From a bacterium (GTDB lineage Bacteria; JAUVQV01; DATDCY01), in assembly GCA_036524115.1 (NCBI GenBank), contig DATDCY010000250.1, forward strand, positions 1 to 13,479: 13,479 nt of DNA. Direction: 5' to 3'. Every line of letters begins with the position of its first letter. Position 1 is the stretch's first letter. The notes below the pieces were generated by a model. The model was not told the origin of the DNA and made no database searches. It saw nothing but the letters and a program-made list of their open reading frames with translations. Both the position numbers and the translations under genes were made by a program. Of this stretch, positions 1-7,425 are shown in pieces.

Positions 1-688
1 CCGCGAGGGCTGCGCCTGAGAGGCCGGCGACGGCGGGCGCCCCGCGCCCGGTCGCGAGGAACGCCGCGCCGCCGGCCGCGGCCGCCGCCGTCGTCGCGAA
101 GAAGACGACGCGCATCGGCGCCACCGGCAGCGCGGCGAGGCTGGAAGCCAGCGTCGCCTTCCCCGCCGCGAAGAGCGTCCCGCAGCAGGACGTGAGCACG
201 TCGGGGCGCAGCGAGAGCAGGAAGGCCGCCTGCGCCGCCGCTCCCGCCAGCACCAGGGGCGCGAGCACCAGCAGGAAGAGGTACTTCGCGCGCACCAGCG
301 GGTAGTCCTCGGCACGGTTGTCCACCGCGTTCACCACGAGCCAGACCCCGCCCAGCAGGAAGTCCGCGACCATCAGCCCGAGCGCCGGGTAGCCCCACGC
401 GTTCGCGTTCAGCGTTCCGGCCGCGCACATCGCCCCCACGAGCAGGCCGGACAGGGCGTCGGCCGCATTCACGAAGAGAAAGAGCCCGAGAAGCTGGAGA
501 CCGAAGGCGAAGGCGAGCAGCGTGGAGACGAGGTACGTGCGCCGCTCGAGGGCCAGCTGCCGCTCGCTGCCGCTGCGGACGTCCCAGCCGCGCAGGACGC
601 CGATCGCGAACCACGCGCCGCCGCCCACGCAAAGCGCCGTCAGGGCGGCGGCGACCAGCTGCGTCAGGACGGCGGGGTGGAGGATCAC
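1..688 (-). CDS. Multi-span membrane protein with SCCG motif, 3' end cut by window edge
   Basis: The frame read leftward from a GTG at 688 stays open for 229 codons to the window edge, so the C-terminus is missing. The GTG overlaps the ATPase stop as GTGA (688-685), which fixes the start and implies translational coupling. The product is a polytopic inner-membrane protein. Hydrophobic stretches lie near residues 9-31, 52-74, 98-121, 136-160, about 176-195 and 194-212. Distinctive soluble or loop motifs are a GTLNANAWGYPAL-type segment (91-103), DNRAEDYPLVR (123-133) and PDVLTSCCGTLF (162-173) with adjacent Cys168 and Cys169. I do not recognise a named family. Its place as the last visible gene of the NosL/ABC operon makes it a probable membrane partner of that system, and the Cys pair might bind a thiophilic metal such as copper. 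Existence and topology are well supported; function is a guess. Confidence 0.72.
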   Translation of the reverse strand, partial: MILHPAVLTQLVAAALTALCVGGGAWFAIGVLRGWDVRSGSERQLALERRTYLVSTLLAFAFGLQLLGLFLFVNAADALSGLLVGAMCAAGTLNANAWGYPALGLMVADFLLGGVWLVVNAVDNRAEDYPLVRAKYLFLLVLAPLVLAGAAAQAAFLLSLRPDVLTSCCGTLFAAGKATLASSLAALPVAPMRVVFFATTAAAAAGGAAFLATGRGAPAVAGLSGAALA

Positions 689-1365
689 GCGCCGGGCGCC
701 TCGAGGCGGCCGTCGCGCATGGCGACGACCCGGTCCGCGACCGGCGATTCGAAGACCAGCGGGTCGTGGCTCGCGATGATGAAGCGCCGCCCCTCGCCCT
801 TGAGCCGGGCGACGACGTCCATGAACTCCCGCGAGAGCCGCGTGTCCAGGTGGGCGGTCGGCTCGTCCGCGATGACGATCGGCGGGTCGTTGACGAGCGC
901 CCGTGCGATCGCCACCCGCTGCGCCTCCCCGCCCGAGAGCCACTCGACGCGCGCGCCGGCGCGCCCGGCGAGGTCCAGGCGCGCAAGCAGCTCGAGCGCC
1001 CGCTCCCGCAGCCGCGCCCGCGGGACGCCGAGCGGGTAGGCGGGGAGCATCACGTTCTCCAGGACGTCGATCCCCCGCACCAGGTGCAGCTGCTGGAAGA
1101 CGAACCCGAACGTCGCCCGGCGCACCGCCGTGAGGAACCGCTCCGGCAGCCCCGAGACCTCCCGGCCGTCGAGGCTGATCCGCCCCGCAGTCGGCCGCGC
1201 CATGCAGCCGACCAGGGAGAGCAGCGTCGTCTTGCCCGAGCCGCTCGGCCCCCTGAGCACGGTGACGCCGTCGGCCGCGAGCGAGAGGCTCACGCCGTCG
1301 AGGGCGACGAACTCGTTGGCGCCCCCCTCGTTGAACACCTTGCGGACCTCGCGCACCTCGATCAT
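685..1365 (-). CDS. ABC transporter ATPase, LolD/MacB type (NosL-associated operon)
   Basis: The product is a cytoplasmic nucleotide-binding subunit of 226 residues, the normal length for the LolD/MacB/FtsE-like group. Visible motifs are Walker A GPSGSGKTT (39-47), Q-loop Gln91/Gln92, the ABC signature LSGGE (143-147), Walker B VIADEPT (164-170) followed by AHLD, and the switch His in SHD. I chose the ATG at 1365 rather than the upstream ATG at 1386: GAGGTG sits five to six bases before it and the family N-terminus (MIEVREVRKVF) begins there. It should power the FtsX-type permease encoded upstream at 1488-2624. A 122-base spacer with two hairpins separates the two, unusual in an otherwise overlapping operon. 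It overlaps the next membrane gene by four bases. MacB/LolD-type ATPases drive mechanotransmission in the periplasm rather than classical transport, so substrate translocation should not be assumed. Confidence 0.93.
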   Translation of the reverse strand: MIEVREVRKVFNEGGANEFVALDGVSLSLAADGVTVLRGPSGSGKTTLLSLVGCMARPTAGRISLDGREVSGLPERFLTAVRRATFGFVFQQLHLVRGIDVLENVMLPAYPLGVPRARLRERALELLARLDLAGRAGARVEWLSGGEAQRVAIARALVNDPPIVIADEPTAHLDTRLSREFMDVVARLKGEGRRFIIASHDPLVFESPVADRVVAMRDGRLEAPGA

Positions 1366-1389
1366 CGCCACCTCATGACACACCATCCC

Positions 1390-1424
1390 CTGCGTCCCCC
1401 TTTGGCAAGGGGAACATCTGCGTC
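1390..1424. repeat. Hairpin flanked by 7-base direct repeats, REP-like
   Basis: A stem CCCCTT/AAGGGG with a four-base loop spans 1397-1412. It is bracketed by two identical CTGCGTC heptamers at 1390-1396 and 1418-1424. This lies in the only sizeable gap inside the NosL/ABC operon, between permease and ATPase. The C-rich/G-rich stem resembles short interspersed palindromes scattered through many deltaproteobacterial genomes, but the copy number cannot be judged from one window. It could equally be an mRNA-stability or attenuation element, since no U-run follows on either strand. Confidence 0.4.
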
Positions 1425-1469
1425 ACACACAACCATCGGTGTTGCCTGTCAACAAGCCTCCAATGCCTT

Positions 1470-1486
1470 GCGGGCCCCTGGCCCGC
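1470..1486 (-). other. Stable hairpin just after the permease stop
   Basis: A perfect 7-bp stem GCGGGCC/GGCCCGC with a 3-base loop ends two bases from the permease TAG (1488-1490). In the minus-strand transcript it is followed by AAGGCATTGG, with no U-tract. It is therefore not a convincing intrinsic terminator and more likely a 3'-end stabiliser or partial attenuator between the permease and ATPase messages. Confidence 0.35.
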
Positions 1487-1487
1487 G

Positions 1488-2624
1488 CTACGACCGCATG
1501 ACCGCGTCCGGGTCCACCGTCGCCGCCCGCCAGGCGGGGAGCACGGTCGCCGCCGCGTAGGGGAGCACGGTCAGCACCAGCAGCGTGGCGACTTCGTAGG
1601 GGTCGATCGCCGGCACGAGCCGGAAGTCGGGGTAGAGCACGGACCAGCCCTTCATCACCCGCGCAAAGAGCGTCCCCGAGAGGAAGAACACGTGCGCGTA
1701 GGCCAGCAGCGTGCCGGTGAGGAAGGCCGTGACGGACACCGCCGCGCCCTCCCACGCCTTGAGCAGGATGACGTCCGCGGTCTCCCACCCCACGGCCTTG
1801 AGGATGCCGATCTCGCGGCGCTCCTCCGCCGGCAGGCCCGACGCCCGGTCCCAGGCGAAGATGACGAACGCAAAGAGCGCCCCGGCGAGCAGCACCGTGA
1901 CCATCCCGCCGCGCCAGCCGAAGACGGCGTCGTAGGTCCGCTGCACCTGTTCCCGAATGACGCTGCGCGTGTCGGGCAGGTCCCGGGCGATCTTGGCGGC
2001 CACGGTCTCGCGCTCGCGCGCGTTCGGCACGGTGAGGACGATGTCGGTGGCGCTCCCCGAAGGGATGCCCGTGATCGCCCGGAAGTCCGCCTCGGCGAGC
2101 AGGAGCAGGTCGGCGGCGACCAGCTCCGATTCGGCCTCGAGGATCCAGGCGACGGTGAGGGTGCGGGTGGAGCCGTCGTGGGCGCGCAGCGACAGCGGCC
2201 GGCCGACCGCCGTCCCCTTCAGGCGCGCCGCGGCGGCGCCGAGGACGACCGTCCCCTCCTGCGGCGCCCCCTGCCCCGGCACCATGAGGGTGAACGTCGC
2301 CTGGCGCGCAGGGTCGTAGTGGTAACCCCAGAGGCGGGGACGCGCCGCGCTCACGCCGCGCACGCCCCGCAGCCGCTCCGCGTAGGCCGCGGGCACCAGG
2401 TCCATCCGGCCCGCCACGAGGCGCTGGACGACCACGTCCGGGGCCTCCGCGAGCACGAGCGCCGCCTCGCGCCGCAGGGCGGAGAGCAGGAACATCGCCG
2501 AGGCCACCAGGAAGACGACGGCGGTGTAGACGGCGAGCAGAGCGAGGTTCTTCCCGCGCCGGCGCAGCAGCGACGCGAGCGCGAAGTCGAGGACGTTGCG
2601 CTGCCGTTCAGCCCAGACGCCCAC
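1488..2624 (-). CDS. FtsX/MacB-type ABC permease (NosL-associated operon)
   Basis: The product is an inner-membrane permease of 378 residues with the FtsX/MacB plan: one N-terminal transmembrane helix (about 27-50), a large periplasmic domain (about 51-236), then three helices (about 237-258, 292-318 and 345-365). The family hallmark EERREIGILKAVGWE (267-281) lies in the cytoplasmic coupling loop that contacts the ATPase. The start is a GTG at 2624, preceded by GGAGG at five-base spacing; the SD sequence overlaps the TAG of the upstream small gene, so the two are coupled. A longer in-frame extension upstream exists but overlaps that gene and has shadow-like composition. The partner ATPase is at 685-1365. 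In the family, such permeases transmit ATPase motion to periplasmic proteins; with two NosL-like proteins next door, the likely partner is a copper-binding protein. The substrate is inferred only. Confidence 0.9.
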   Translation of the reverse strand: MGVWAERQRNVLDFALASLLRRRGKNLALLAVYTAVVFLVASAMFLLSALRREAALVLAEAPDVVVQRLVAGRMDLVPAAYAERLRGVRGVSAARPRLWGYHYDPARQATFTLMVPGQGAPQEGTVVLGAAAARLKGTAVGRPLSLRAHDGSTRTLTVAWILEAESELVAADLLLLAEADFRAITGIPSGSATDIVLTVPNARERETVAAKIARDLPDTRSVIREQVQRTYDAVFGWRGGMVTVLLAGALFAFVIFAWDRASGLPAEERREIGILKAVGWETADVILLKAWEGAAVSVTAFLTGTLLAYAHVFFLSGTLFARVMKGWSVLYPDFRLVPAIDPYEVATLLVLTVLPYAAATVLPAWRAATVDPDAVMRS

Positions 2625-2626
2625 GG

Positions 2627-2917
2627 CTACCTCCGGAGCGACTCGCGCGGCCCGGCCAGCGAGCCGGCCGGGAAGTGCTCGAGGGAGAGGGGGTGCTCCT
2701 GCAGCGGCGCGTGCACGTCGGCGAGCGCGAGATGCCGGGTGTAGGCGGCGTCCGTGAAGAGGCACAGGTCGGTGAGGCCGAGCGCCTTCACGGTCGCCGC
2801 CCGGCGCGCCACCGCCGGCCGCGCCGCCGCGGCGGCCCGCCAGGCGTGCAGAAGGCACACAACGAGCAGCGCCGCCATGACGGCGACGGCGCCGAGGAAG
2901 ACGGACGACTTTCGCAC
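2627..2917 (-). CDS. Small membrane-anchored His-containing protein of the NosL/ABC operon
   Basis: A 96-residue protein starts at GTG 2917, eight bases after a GGAG that overlaps the end of the upstream NosL-like gene; only five bases separate that stop from this start. Residues 6-27 form one hydrophobic anchor, leaving a roughly 69-residue domain predicted to be periplasmic. That domain has a dense motif block: DLCLFTD (50-56), YTRH (59-62), ADVHAP (67-71), QEHP (73-76) and EHFP (80-83), with His62, His69, His75, His81 and Cys52. The regular His spacing and the strongly non-random motifs suggest a real conserved family, possibly metal- or partner-binding. No named domain is recognised. It ends three bases before the permease start, so it is probably made stoichiometrically with it. 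Confidence 0.75.
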   Translation of the reverse strand: MRKSSVFLGAVAVMAALLVVCLLHAWRAAAAARPAVARRAATVKALGLTDLCLFTDAAYTRHLALADVHAPLQEHPLSLEHFPAGSLAGPRESLRR

Positions 2918-2922
2918 GCGGA

Positions 2923-3417
2923 TTACTCCAGCAGGGCCGGCAGCTCCGCGGCCGCGTCCCCGAAGGCCACGATCCTGCTGCCGCCGTGGTCGCGCAGGAA
3001 CTCCTCGGCGTCGGCGCGCCGCGCAAACGGGATGAACTCCTTTCCCATCGGCCCGTAGACGTCGCTGCCGATCACATAGAACGCCGACTTCGCGTCGACC
3101 GGCTCGAGCGCATAGTAGTCCGTCACGAAAACCGCCGCGACGTCGCGCTGGGCCCGCCGGCCGCCGAACGACCTCATGTCGAGCCAGTACCGGAAGAGAT
3201 CCTTGGCGCCGTCGAAGACCTCGCGCCCGCCGTCGGCGAAGACCAGCTCCGCGACCCAGTCCGGGTACTTGTAGACGAGCATGCCGCAGACCGGGCACTT
3301 CTCGCCCCTGCCGGGCCTGACGAAGCCGGTGGCGGGCTGCTGTGCGCCCGCCGCGGCGGCCACCGCGAGCGCCAGCGCACCCGTGACGGCCGCCACCTTC
3401 GCTCGAAGGGCCGTCAC
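2923..3417 (-). CDS. NosL-like periplasmic copper protein (CPVCGM type)
   Basis: A 164-residue exported protein starts at a GTG that overlaps the TGA of the preceding NosL-like gene (GTGA, 3417-3414), so translation is coupled. Residues 1-25 form a Sec-type signal: Arg/Lys near the start, then an Ala/Val/Leu-rich core ending at AAGAQ. The NosL signature is clear: CPVCGM (41-46), then an aromatic/acidic body with FVTDYYA (97-103), and YVIGSDVYGPMGKEFIPF (114-131), including the PMG segment typical of NosL. NosL is known as a Cu(I)-binding accessory protein that supplies copper to the NosDFY machinery for nitrous oxide reductase. No nosZ or nosD is present here, so the client is probably different. 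Confidence in the family is high; the precise role is open. Confidence 0.9.
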   Translation of the reverse strand: MTALRAKVAAVTGALALAVAAAAGAQQPATGFVRPGRGEKCPVCGMLVYKYPDWVAELVFADGGREVFDGAKDLFRYWLDMRSFGGRRAQRDVAAVFVTDYYALEPVDAKSAFYVIGSDVYGPMGKEFIPFARRADAEEFLRDHGGSRIVAFGDAAAELPALLE

Positions 3418-3947
3418 TTGGCCGGCGCCGCCCCCATCGCCTTCTGCTCCGCGGCGGCCTTGCGCTTGGCGGCGCGCCGCTCCCGTATCATCTTCGTGTC
3501 CTCGTACATGTCCTGGTAGGCGCCCTTGACGGCCTCGTCGAAGCTCGCCAGCGCCCCCTCGTTCTCCTTGACGAACGCCTCGGCGGCCGCCTTGTCGCCA
3601 AAGGCCCACTTGGCGCGCTTGGTCATCACGCCCTGCTTCTTGCCCCCCACGACCCAGACCGCCTTTTCGGCGTCGAGGAGCTGCTTCGTGGTGTAGTCGG
3701 CGACCCAGATGGTCTTCGGCGCCTTGTCGAGGTTCACCGCCAGGTCCACCGCGGCGCAGTGGATGCTGCACGTCCCCTCGGTGCTCCCGTCATCATACTC
3801 GAGGTAGACGCGGCTGAAGTTCCACTTCTCGCGCTCCATGCCGCAGAACTTGCAGGCCTTGTGCTTCTCGATGTCCGCGTCCGCGGCGAGGGCCGCGCGC
3901 AGCGGCATGAGTACGAGCGCGATCACGAGCATGGATTTCCTGAGCAT
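3414..3947 (-). CDS. NosL-like periplasmic protein with CKFCGM and CSIHC motifs
   Basis: A 177-residue protein begins at ATG 3947 behind an excellent AGGAGG at six-base spacing; this is the first gene of its operon. Residues 1-21 are a signal peptide (RK, hydrophobic core, ALA before AAD). The mature part opens with CKFCGM (32-37) and continues with a second cysteine pair in TCSIHC (59-64; Cys60, His63, Cys64), then TIWVADYTTKQLLDAEKAVWVVGG, shown here only as residues spanning roughly 78-100, and a GVMTKRAKWAF segment equivalent to the NosL PMG region. The C-terminal ~45 residues are helical, Lys/Arg/Glu/Ala-rich and unlike standard NosL. It is a diverged paralogue of the next gene and potentially a Cu(I) chaperone with more thiol ligands. 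An alternative upstream in-frame start at 4070 is rejected because it would overlap the promoter and has no SD. Confidence 0.85.
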   Translation of the reverse strand: MLRKSMLVIALVLMPLRAALAADADIEKHKACKFCGMEREKWNFSRVYLEYDDGSTEGTCSIHCAAVDLAVNLDKAPKTIWVADYTTKQLLDAEKAVWVVGGKKQGVMTKRAKWAFGDKAAAEAFVKENEGALASFDEAVKGAYQDMYEDTKMIRERRAAKRKAAAEQKAMGAAPAK

Positions 3948-4040
3948 GGTTCGCCTCCTGTCCCTGTTGGCTGCCCTGCGGTGCGCGTGGCCCGCCGTCA
4001 TGAGGACCGGCCGACCGCCCGTTGGATCTGCCTGCTCCCC

Positions 4041-4070
4041 ATAATGTAGGACGCCGCGCCGCAGATTCAA
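4041..4070 (-). promoter_or_regulatory. Sigma70-like promoter of the NosL/ABC operon
   Basis: On the minus strand, TTGAAT (4070-4065) is followed after 18 bases by CATTAT (4046-4041), or after 16 bases by TACATT. It lies in the 162-base gap between the cusA stop and the first NosL-like gene and would give a leader of roughly 85-90 bases. No strong cusA terminator is seen before it, so read-through from cusA could also feed this operon. The call rests on sequence pattern only. Confidence 0.5.
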
Positions 4071-4109
4071 GCGGGAATATCGGTGTAACTGATTAAAATT
4101 CCTCAGGAC

Positions 4110-7100
4110 TCAGGCGCCGGCCGCAACGCCGTCCGCGACCGCGACATCTCCGCGCGGGCCGCGTCCGCTCCGCAGATCGAACCGCCAGCGCCACACCTGG
4201 TAGATGGCCGGGTAGACGAGCAGCTCCAGGAGGAACGACGTGAGGATGCCGCCGATCATCGGCGCCGCGATGCGCTTCATGGTGTCTGCGCCGGCCCCGA
4301 CCGCCCACATGATCGGCACGAGCCCGATGAAGGTCGTCGTCACCGTCATGAACTTGGGCCGCAACCGCTGGACCGCCCCTTCCATGATCGCGGCCCGCAG
4401 CTCGTCGAGGGTGCGCAGGCGCCCCTCCTTCTTCGCCTGCTCGTACGCCAGGTCGAGGTACAGCAGCATGAACACGCCGGTCTCCGCGTCCACGCCGAGC
4501 AGCGCGATGAGCCCCACCCAGACCCCGACGCTCATGTTGTAGCCGAGGAAGTGCAGGAACCAGATCGCGCCGATGGCCGAGAACGGCACCGCCAGCAGCA
4601 CGATGAGCGTCTTCGCCGCCGAGCGGGTGTTGAGATACAGCAGCAGCAGGATCAGCACGAGCGTCACCGGGATCACGACCGCGAGCCGCTCGCGCACGCG
4701 CGCCATCGCCTCGTACTGCCCGCTCCAGGTGAGCGCGTACCCGGGGGGCGTCCGCACCTTGCCGCGCAGCAGCGCGTCGGCCTCGCGCACGAACCCCTGC
4801 GGGTCCCGCCCGGCGAGGTCGACGTAGACGTAGCCGGTGAGCAGGCCGTCCTCGTTGCGGATCATCCCGGGCCCGCTCGTCACGCCGACGTCCGCCAGGT
4901 GCGCCAGCGGCACCTGCACGCGCCCCTCCCCGACCGGCACGAGGACCTCGCCGACCGAATCGACGTCGGCGCGGAAGTCCGGCAGGTAGCGCACGTTCAC
5001 GCTGTAGCGCTCGCGCCCCTCGACCGTGGTCGTCACGCTCTCGCCGCCGACGGCCGCGGCCAGCACGTCCTGCGCCTCCTGCACCGACAGCCCGTAGCGC
5101 GCCAGCTCGCGGCGCTTCCAGGCGACGTCGAGGAAGAACCCGCCCGCGGTGCGCTCGGCGAAGACGCTGCGCGCGCCGCGCACCCCCCGCAGCACGCCCT
5201 CGGCCTCCGCCCCGAGCCGCTCGATCTCGCCGAGGTCGGAGCCGGAGATCTTCAGCCCCACGGGCGTGCGGATGCCGGTGGCGAGCATGTCGATGCGCCC
5301 CTTGATCGGCATCGTCCAGGCGTTCGAGAGGCCGGGGAGGCGCAGCGCCTCGTTCATCTCGGCGACGAGCTGCTCCTGGGAGATGGTGTCGGGCGTCACG
5401 TGCCGCAGCAGGGCCTTGAGCCACTCCGGCGCCCACGCGGAGTACCAGGTGTCCACCTTCCGCCACTGCGACTTCGGCTTGAGGGTGACCACCGTCTCGA
5501 GCATGGACAGCGGCGCCGGGTCGGTTGAGGTGCCGGCGCGCCCGGCCTTGCCCAACACCCGCTCGACCTCCGGGAAGGAGGCGATGATGCGGTCCGTCAC
5601 CTGCAGCAGCCGCCCGGCCTCCGTGGCCGAGATCCCCGGCATCGTCGTCGGCATGTAGAAGAGCGAGCCCTCCTCGAGCGGCGGCATGAACTCGGAGCCC
5701 AGGCGCACGAACGCCGGGACGGTCGCGGCGACGAGCAGGAGCGCCCCGACGATGACGAGGCCGGCGTGCCTCAGCGTCCATGCCGCGACGGGGCCGTAGA
5801 GGCGCATCAGGAAGCGGCTCACCGGGTGGCTCTCCTCCTGCCGCACCTTCCCGACGAGCAGGGCGTTGGCCGCCCGCCGCAGCCAGGTCGGGCGGAAGGC
5901 GTAGGGCTCGGGGCGCGTCAGCAGCATCCGCAGCGCGGGATCGAGCGTGACCGCGAGCACGGCGGCCACCAGCATCGCGAGGGTCTTGGTGTAGGCGAGC
6001 GGCTTGAAGAGGCGCCCCTCCTGCGCTTCGAGGGCGAGCACCGGCAGGAAGGAGACGCCGATCACCAGCAGCGAGTAGAAGCTGGGGCCGGCGACCTGCG
6101 CGATCGCCCGCTGCACCACCAGCCGGTAGTCGCCGCGGCGCCCCCCGCGCTCCCACTCCTCGAGCTTCTTGTGCGTCTGCTCGACGACGACGATCGCCGC
6201 GTCGTCGAGCGCGCCGATCGCGATCGCGATGCCGCCGAGGCTCATGATGTTGGCGGTCAGGCCGAGGCCGCCGAAGGGGATGAAGGCGATCAGCACCGCC
6301 AGCGGGATGGTGACCACGGGGATGAGCGCGCTCGGCAGGTGCCAGAGAAAGAGCATGATGATCACCGAGATCGTGACGATGACCTCGACGATGGCGGAAG
6401 AGAGCGTGCCGATCGCCCGGTGGATGAGGTCGGAGCGGTCGTAGGCGGTGACGAGCCGCACGCCCGGCGGCAGCCCGGGAGTGATCTCGGCGAGCTTGCG
6501 CTTGACCCGCTCGATGACCTCGAGCGCGTTCTGTCCCTGGCGGACCACGACGATGCCGGAGACGACCTCGCCGTTCCCGTCCAGCTCGGCGATCCCGCGG
6601 CGCAGGTCCGGCCCCTGGACCACCTGGCCGACGTCAACCACGCGGATCGGCGAGCCCCGCTCGCTGGGCGCGACGACGATCTCCTCGAAGTCCTCGATCG
6701 TGCGGGCGTAGCCGCGGCCGCGCACCATGTACTCGGTGCCGCCGAACTCGATGAGCCGCGCCCCGGTCTCCGCGTTGCCGCCGCGCACCGCCTCCACGAC
6801 GCGCTGGATCGGGATGCCGTAGGCGCGCAGCCGCACGGGGTCGACGTTGACCTGGTACTGCTTCTGGAAGCCGCCGACCGCGGCGACCTCGGCCACCCCC
6901 GGCACCGCCTTGAGGTGGTAGCGCAGGTACCAGTCCTGGAGCGAGCGCAGCTCGGCGAGGCTGCGCGTCCCCGTCTCGTCGACGAGCGCGTACTGGTAGA
7001 CCCAGCCGAGACCGAGCGCGTCGGGGCCCAGCTCGGTCTTCACACCGGCGGGGAGCGAGGGGATGACCGTGGAGAGGTACTCGAGCGTCCGCGAGCGCGC

Positions 7101-7412
7101 CCAGTAGATATCGGTGCCGTCCTCGAAGATCACGTAGACGAAGGAGTAGCCGAAGTCGGAGAAGCCGCGCACCGCCCGCACGCCCGGCGCCCCGAGCATC
7201 GCGGTCACGATCGGGTAGGTGACCTGGTCCTCCACGAGGTCCGGCGAGCGGTCCCAGCGCGAGTAGACGATGACCTGCGTGTCGGAGAGGTCGGGGATGG
7301 CGTCCAGCGGCATCCGCTTGATCGACCAGATGCCGGCGAGCGCGGCCACCGCGACCGCGGCGAAGACGGCGAGCTTGTTGCGGACGGAGAACTCGACGAT
7401 CCGCTCGATCAT
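4110..7412 (-). CDS. cusA: CusA-type heavy-metal RND efflux pump
   Basis: The product is an inner-membrane proton-driven RND transporter of the CusA/CzcA group, 1100 residues, slightly longer than usual. It shows the canonical 12-helix plan: helix 1 near 12-32, a periplasmic domain, helices 2-6 between about 337 and 493, a second periplasmic domain, then helices 7 (550-570) and 8-12 (907-1072). The monovalent-copper/silver signature is present. The three methionines of the CusA binding site are conserved in context: Met587 (YMPTT), Met637 (LSMLET) and Met709 (RIDMLATG). Proton-relay residues are also kept: Asp404 (ALDDAAIV), Glu977 (VDAETGV) and Lys1020 (RPK). The start ATG at 7412 lies 13 bases after the cusB stop, without an obvious SD, so coupling to cusB is likely. 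Substrate is inferred as Cu(I)/Ag(I) rather than Zn/Co/Cd because of the Met triad. No outer-membrane CusC gene is adjacent. Confidence 0.96.
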   Translation of the reverse strand: MIERIVEFSVRNKLAVFAAVAVAALAGIWSIKRMPLDAIPDLSDTQVIVYSRWDRSPDLVEDQVTYPIVTAMLGAPGVRAVRGFSDFGYSFVYVIFEDGTDIYWARSRTLEYLSTVIPSLPAGVKTELGPDALGLGWVYQYALVDETGTRSLAELRSLQDWYLRYHLKAVPGVAEVAAVGGFQKQYQVNVDPVRLRAYGIPIQRVVEAVRGGNAETGARLIEFGGTEYMVRGRGYARTIEDFEEIVVAPSERGSPIRVVDVGQVVQGPDLRRGIAELDGNGEVVSGIVVVRQGQNALEVIERVKRKLAEITPGLPPGVRLVTAYDRSDLIHRAIGTLSSAIVEVIVTISVIIMLFLWHLPSALIPVVTIPLAVLIAFIPFGGLGLTANIMSLGGIAIAIGALDDAAIVVVEQTHKKLEEWERGGRRGDYRLVVQRAIAQVAGPSFYSLLVIGVSFLPVLALEAQEGRLFKPLAYTKTLAMLVAAVLAVTLDPALRMLLTRPEPYAFRPTWLRRAANALLVGKVRQEESHPVSRFLMRLYGPVAAWTLRHAGLVIVGALLLVAATVPAFVRLGSEFMPPLEEGSLFYMPTTMPGISATEAGRLLQVTDRIIASFPEVERVLGKAGRAGTSTDPAPLSMLETVVTLKPKSQWRKVDTWYSAWAPEWLKALLRHVTPDTISQEQLVAEMNEALRLPGLSNAWTMPIKGRIDMLATGIRTPVGLKISGSDLGEIERLGAEAEGVLRGVRGARSVFAERTAGGFFLDVAWKRRELARYGLSVQEAQDVLAAAVGGESVTTTVEGRERYSVNVRYLPDFRADVDSVGEVLVPVGEGRVQVPLAHLADVGVTSGPGMIRNEDGLLTGYVYVDLAGRDPQGFVREADALLRGKVRTPPGYALTWSGQYEAMARVRERLAVVIPVTLVLILLLLYLNTRSAAKTLIVLLAVPFSAIGAIWFLHFLGYNMSVGVWVGLIALLGVDAETGVFMLLYLDLAYEQAKKEGRLRTLDELRAAIMEGAVQRLRPKFMTVTTTFIGLVPIMWAVGAGADTMKRIAAPMIGGILTSFLLELLVYPAIYQVWRWRFDLRSGRGPRGDVAVADGVAAGA

Positions 7413-7425
7413 GGGCGTGAGCGGA

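Noticed and set aside
2625-3026. N-terminal extension of the permease frame up to 3026
   Set aside because: It would overlap the 96-residue gene entirely; the GTG at 2624 has a proper SD and starts where the FtsX family begins.
4091-4117. AT-rich stretch after cusA as an intrinsic terminator
   Set aside because: CTGAG is repeated directly rather than inverted, so no stable stem precedes the short T-run.
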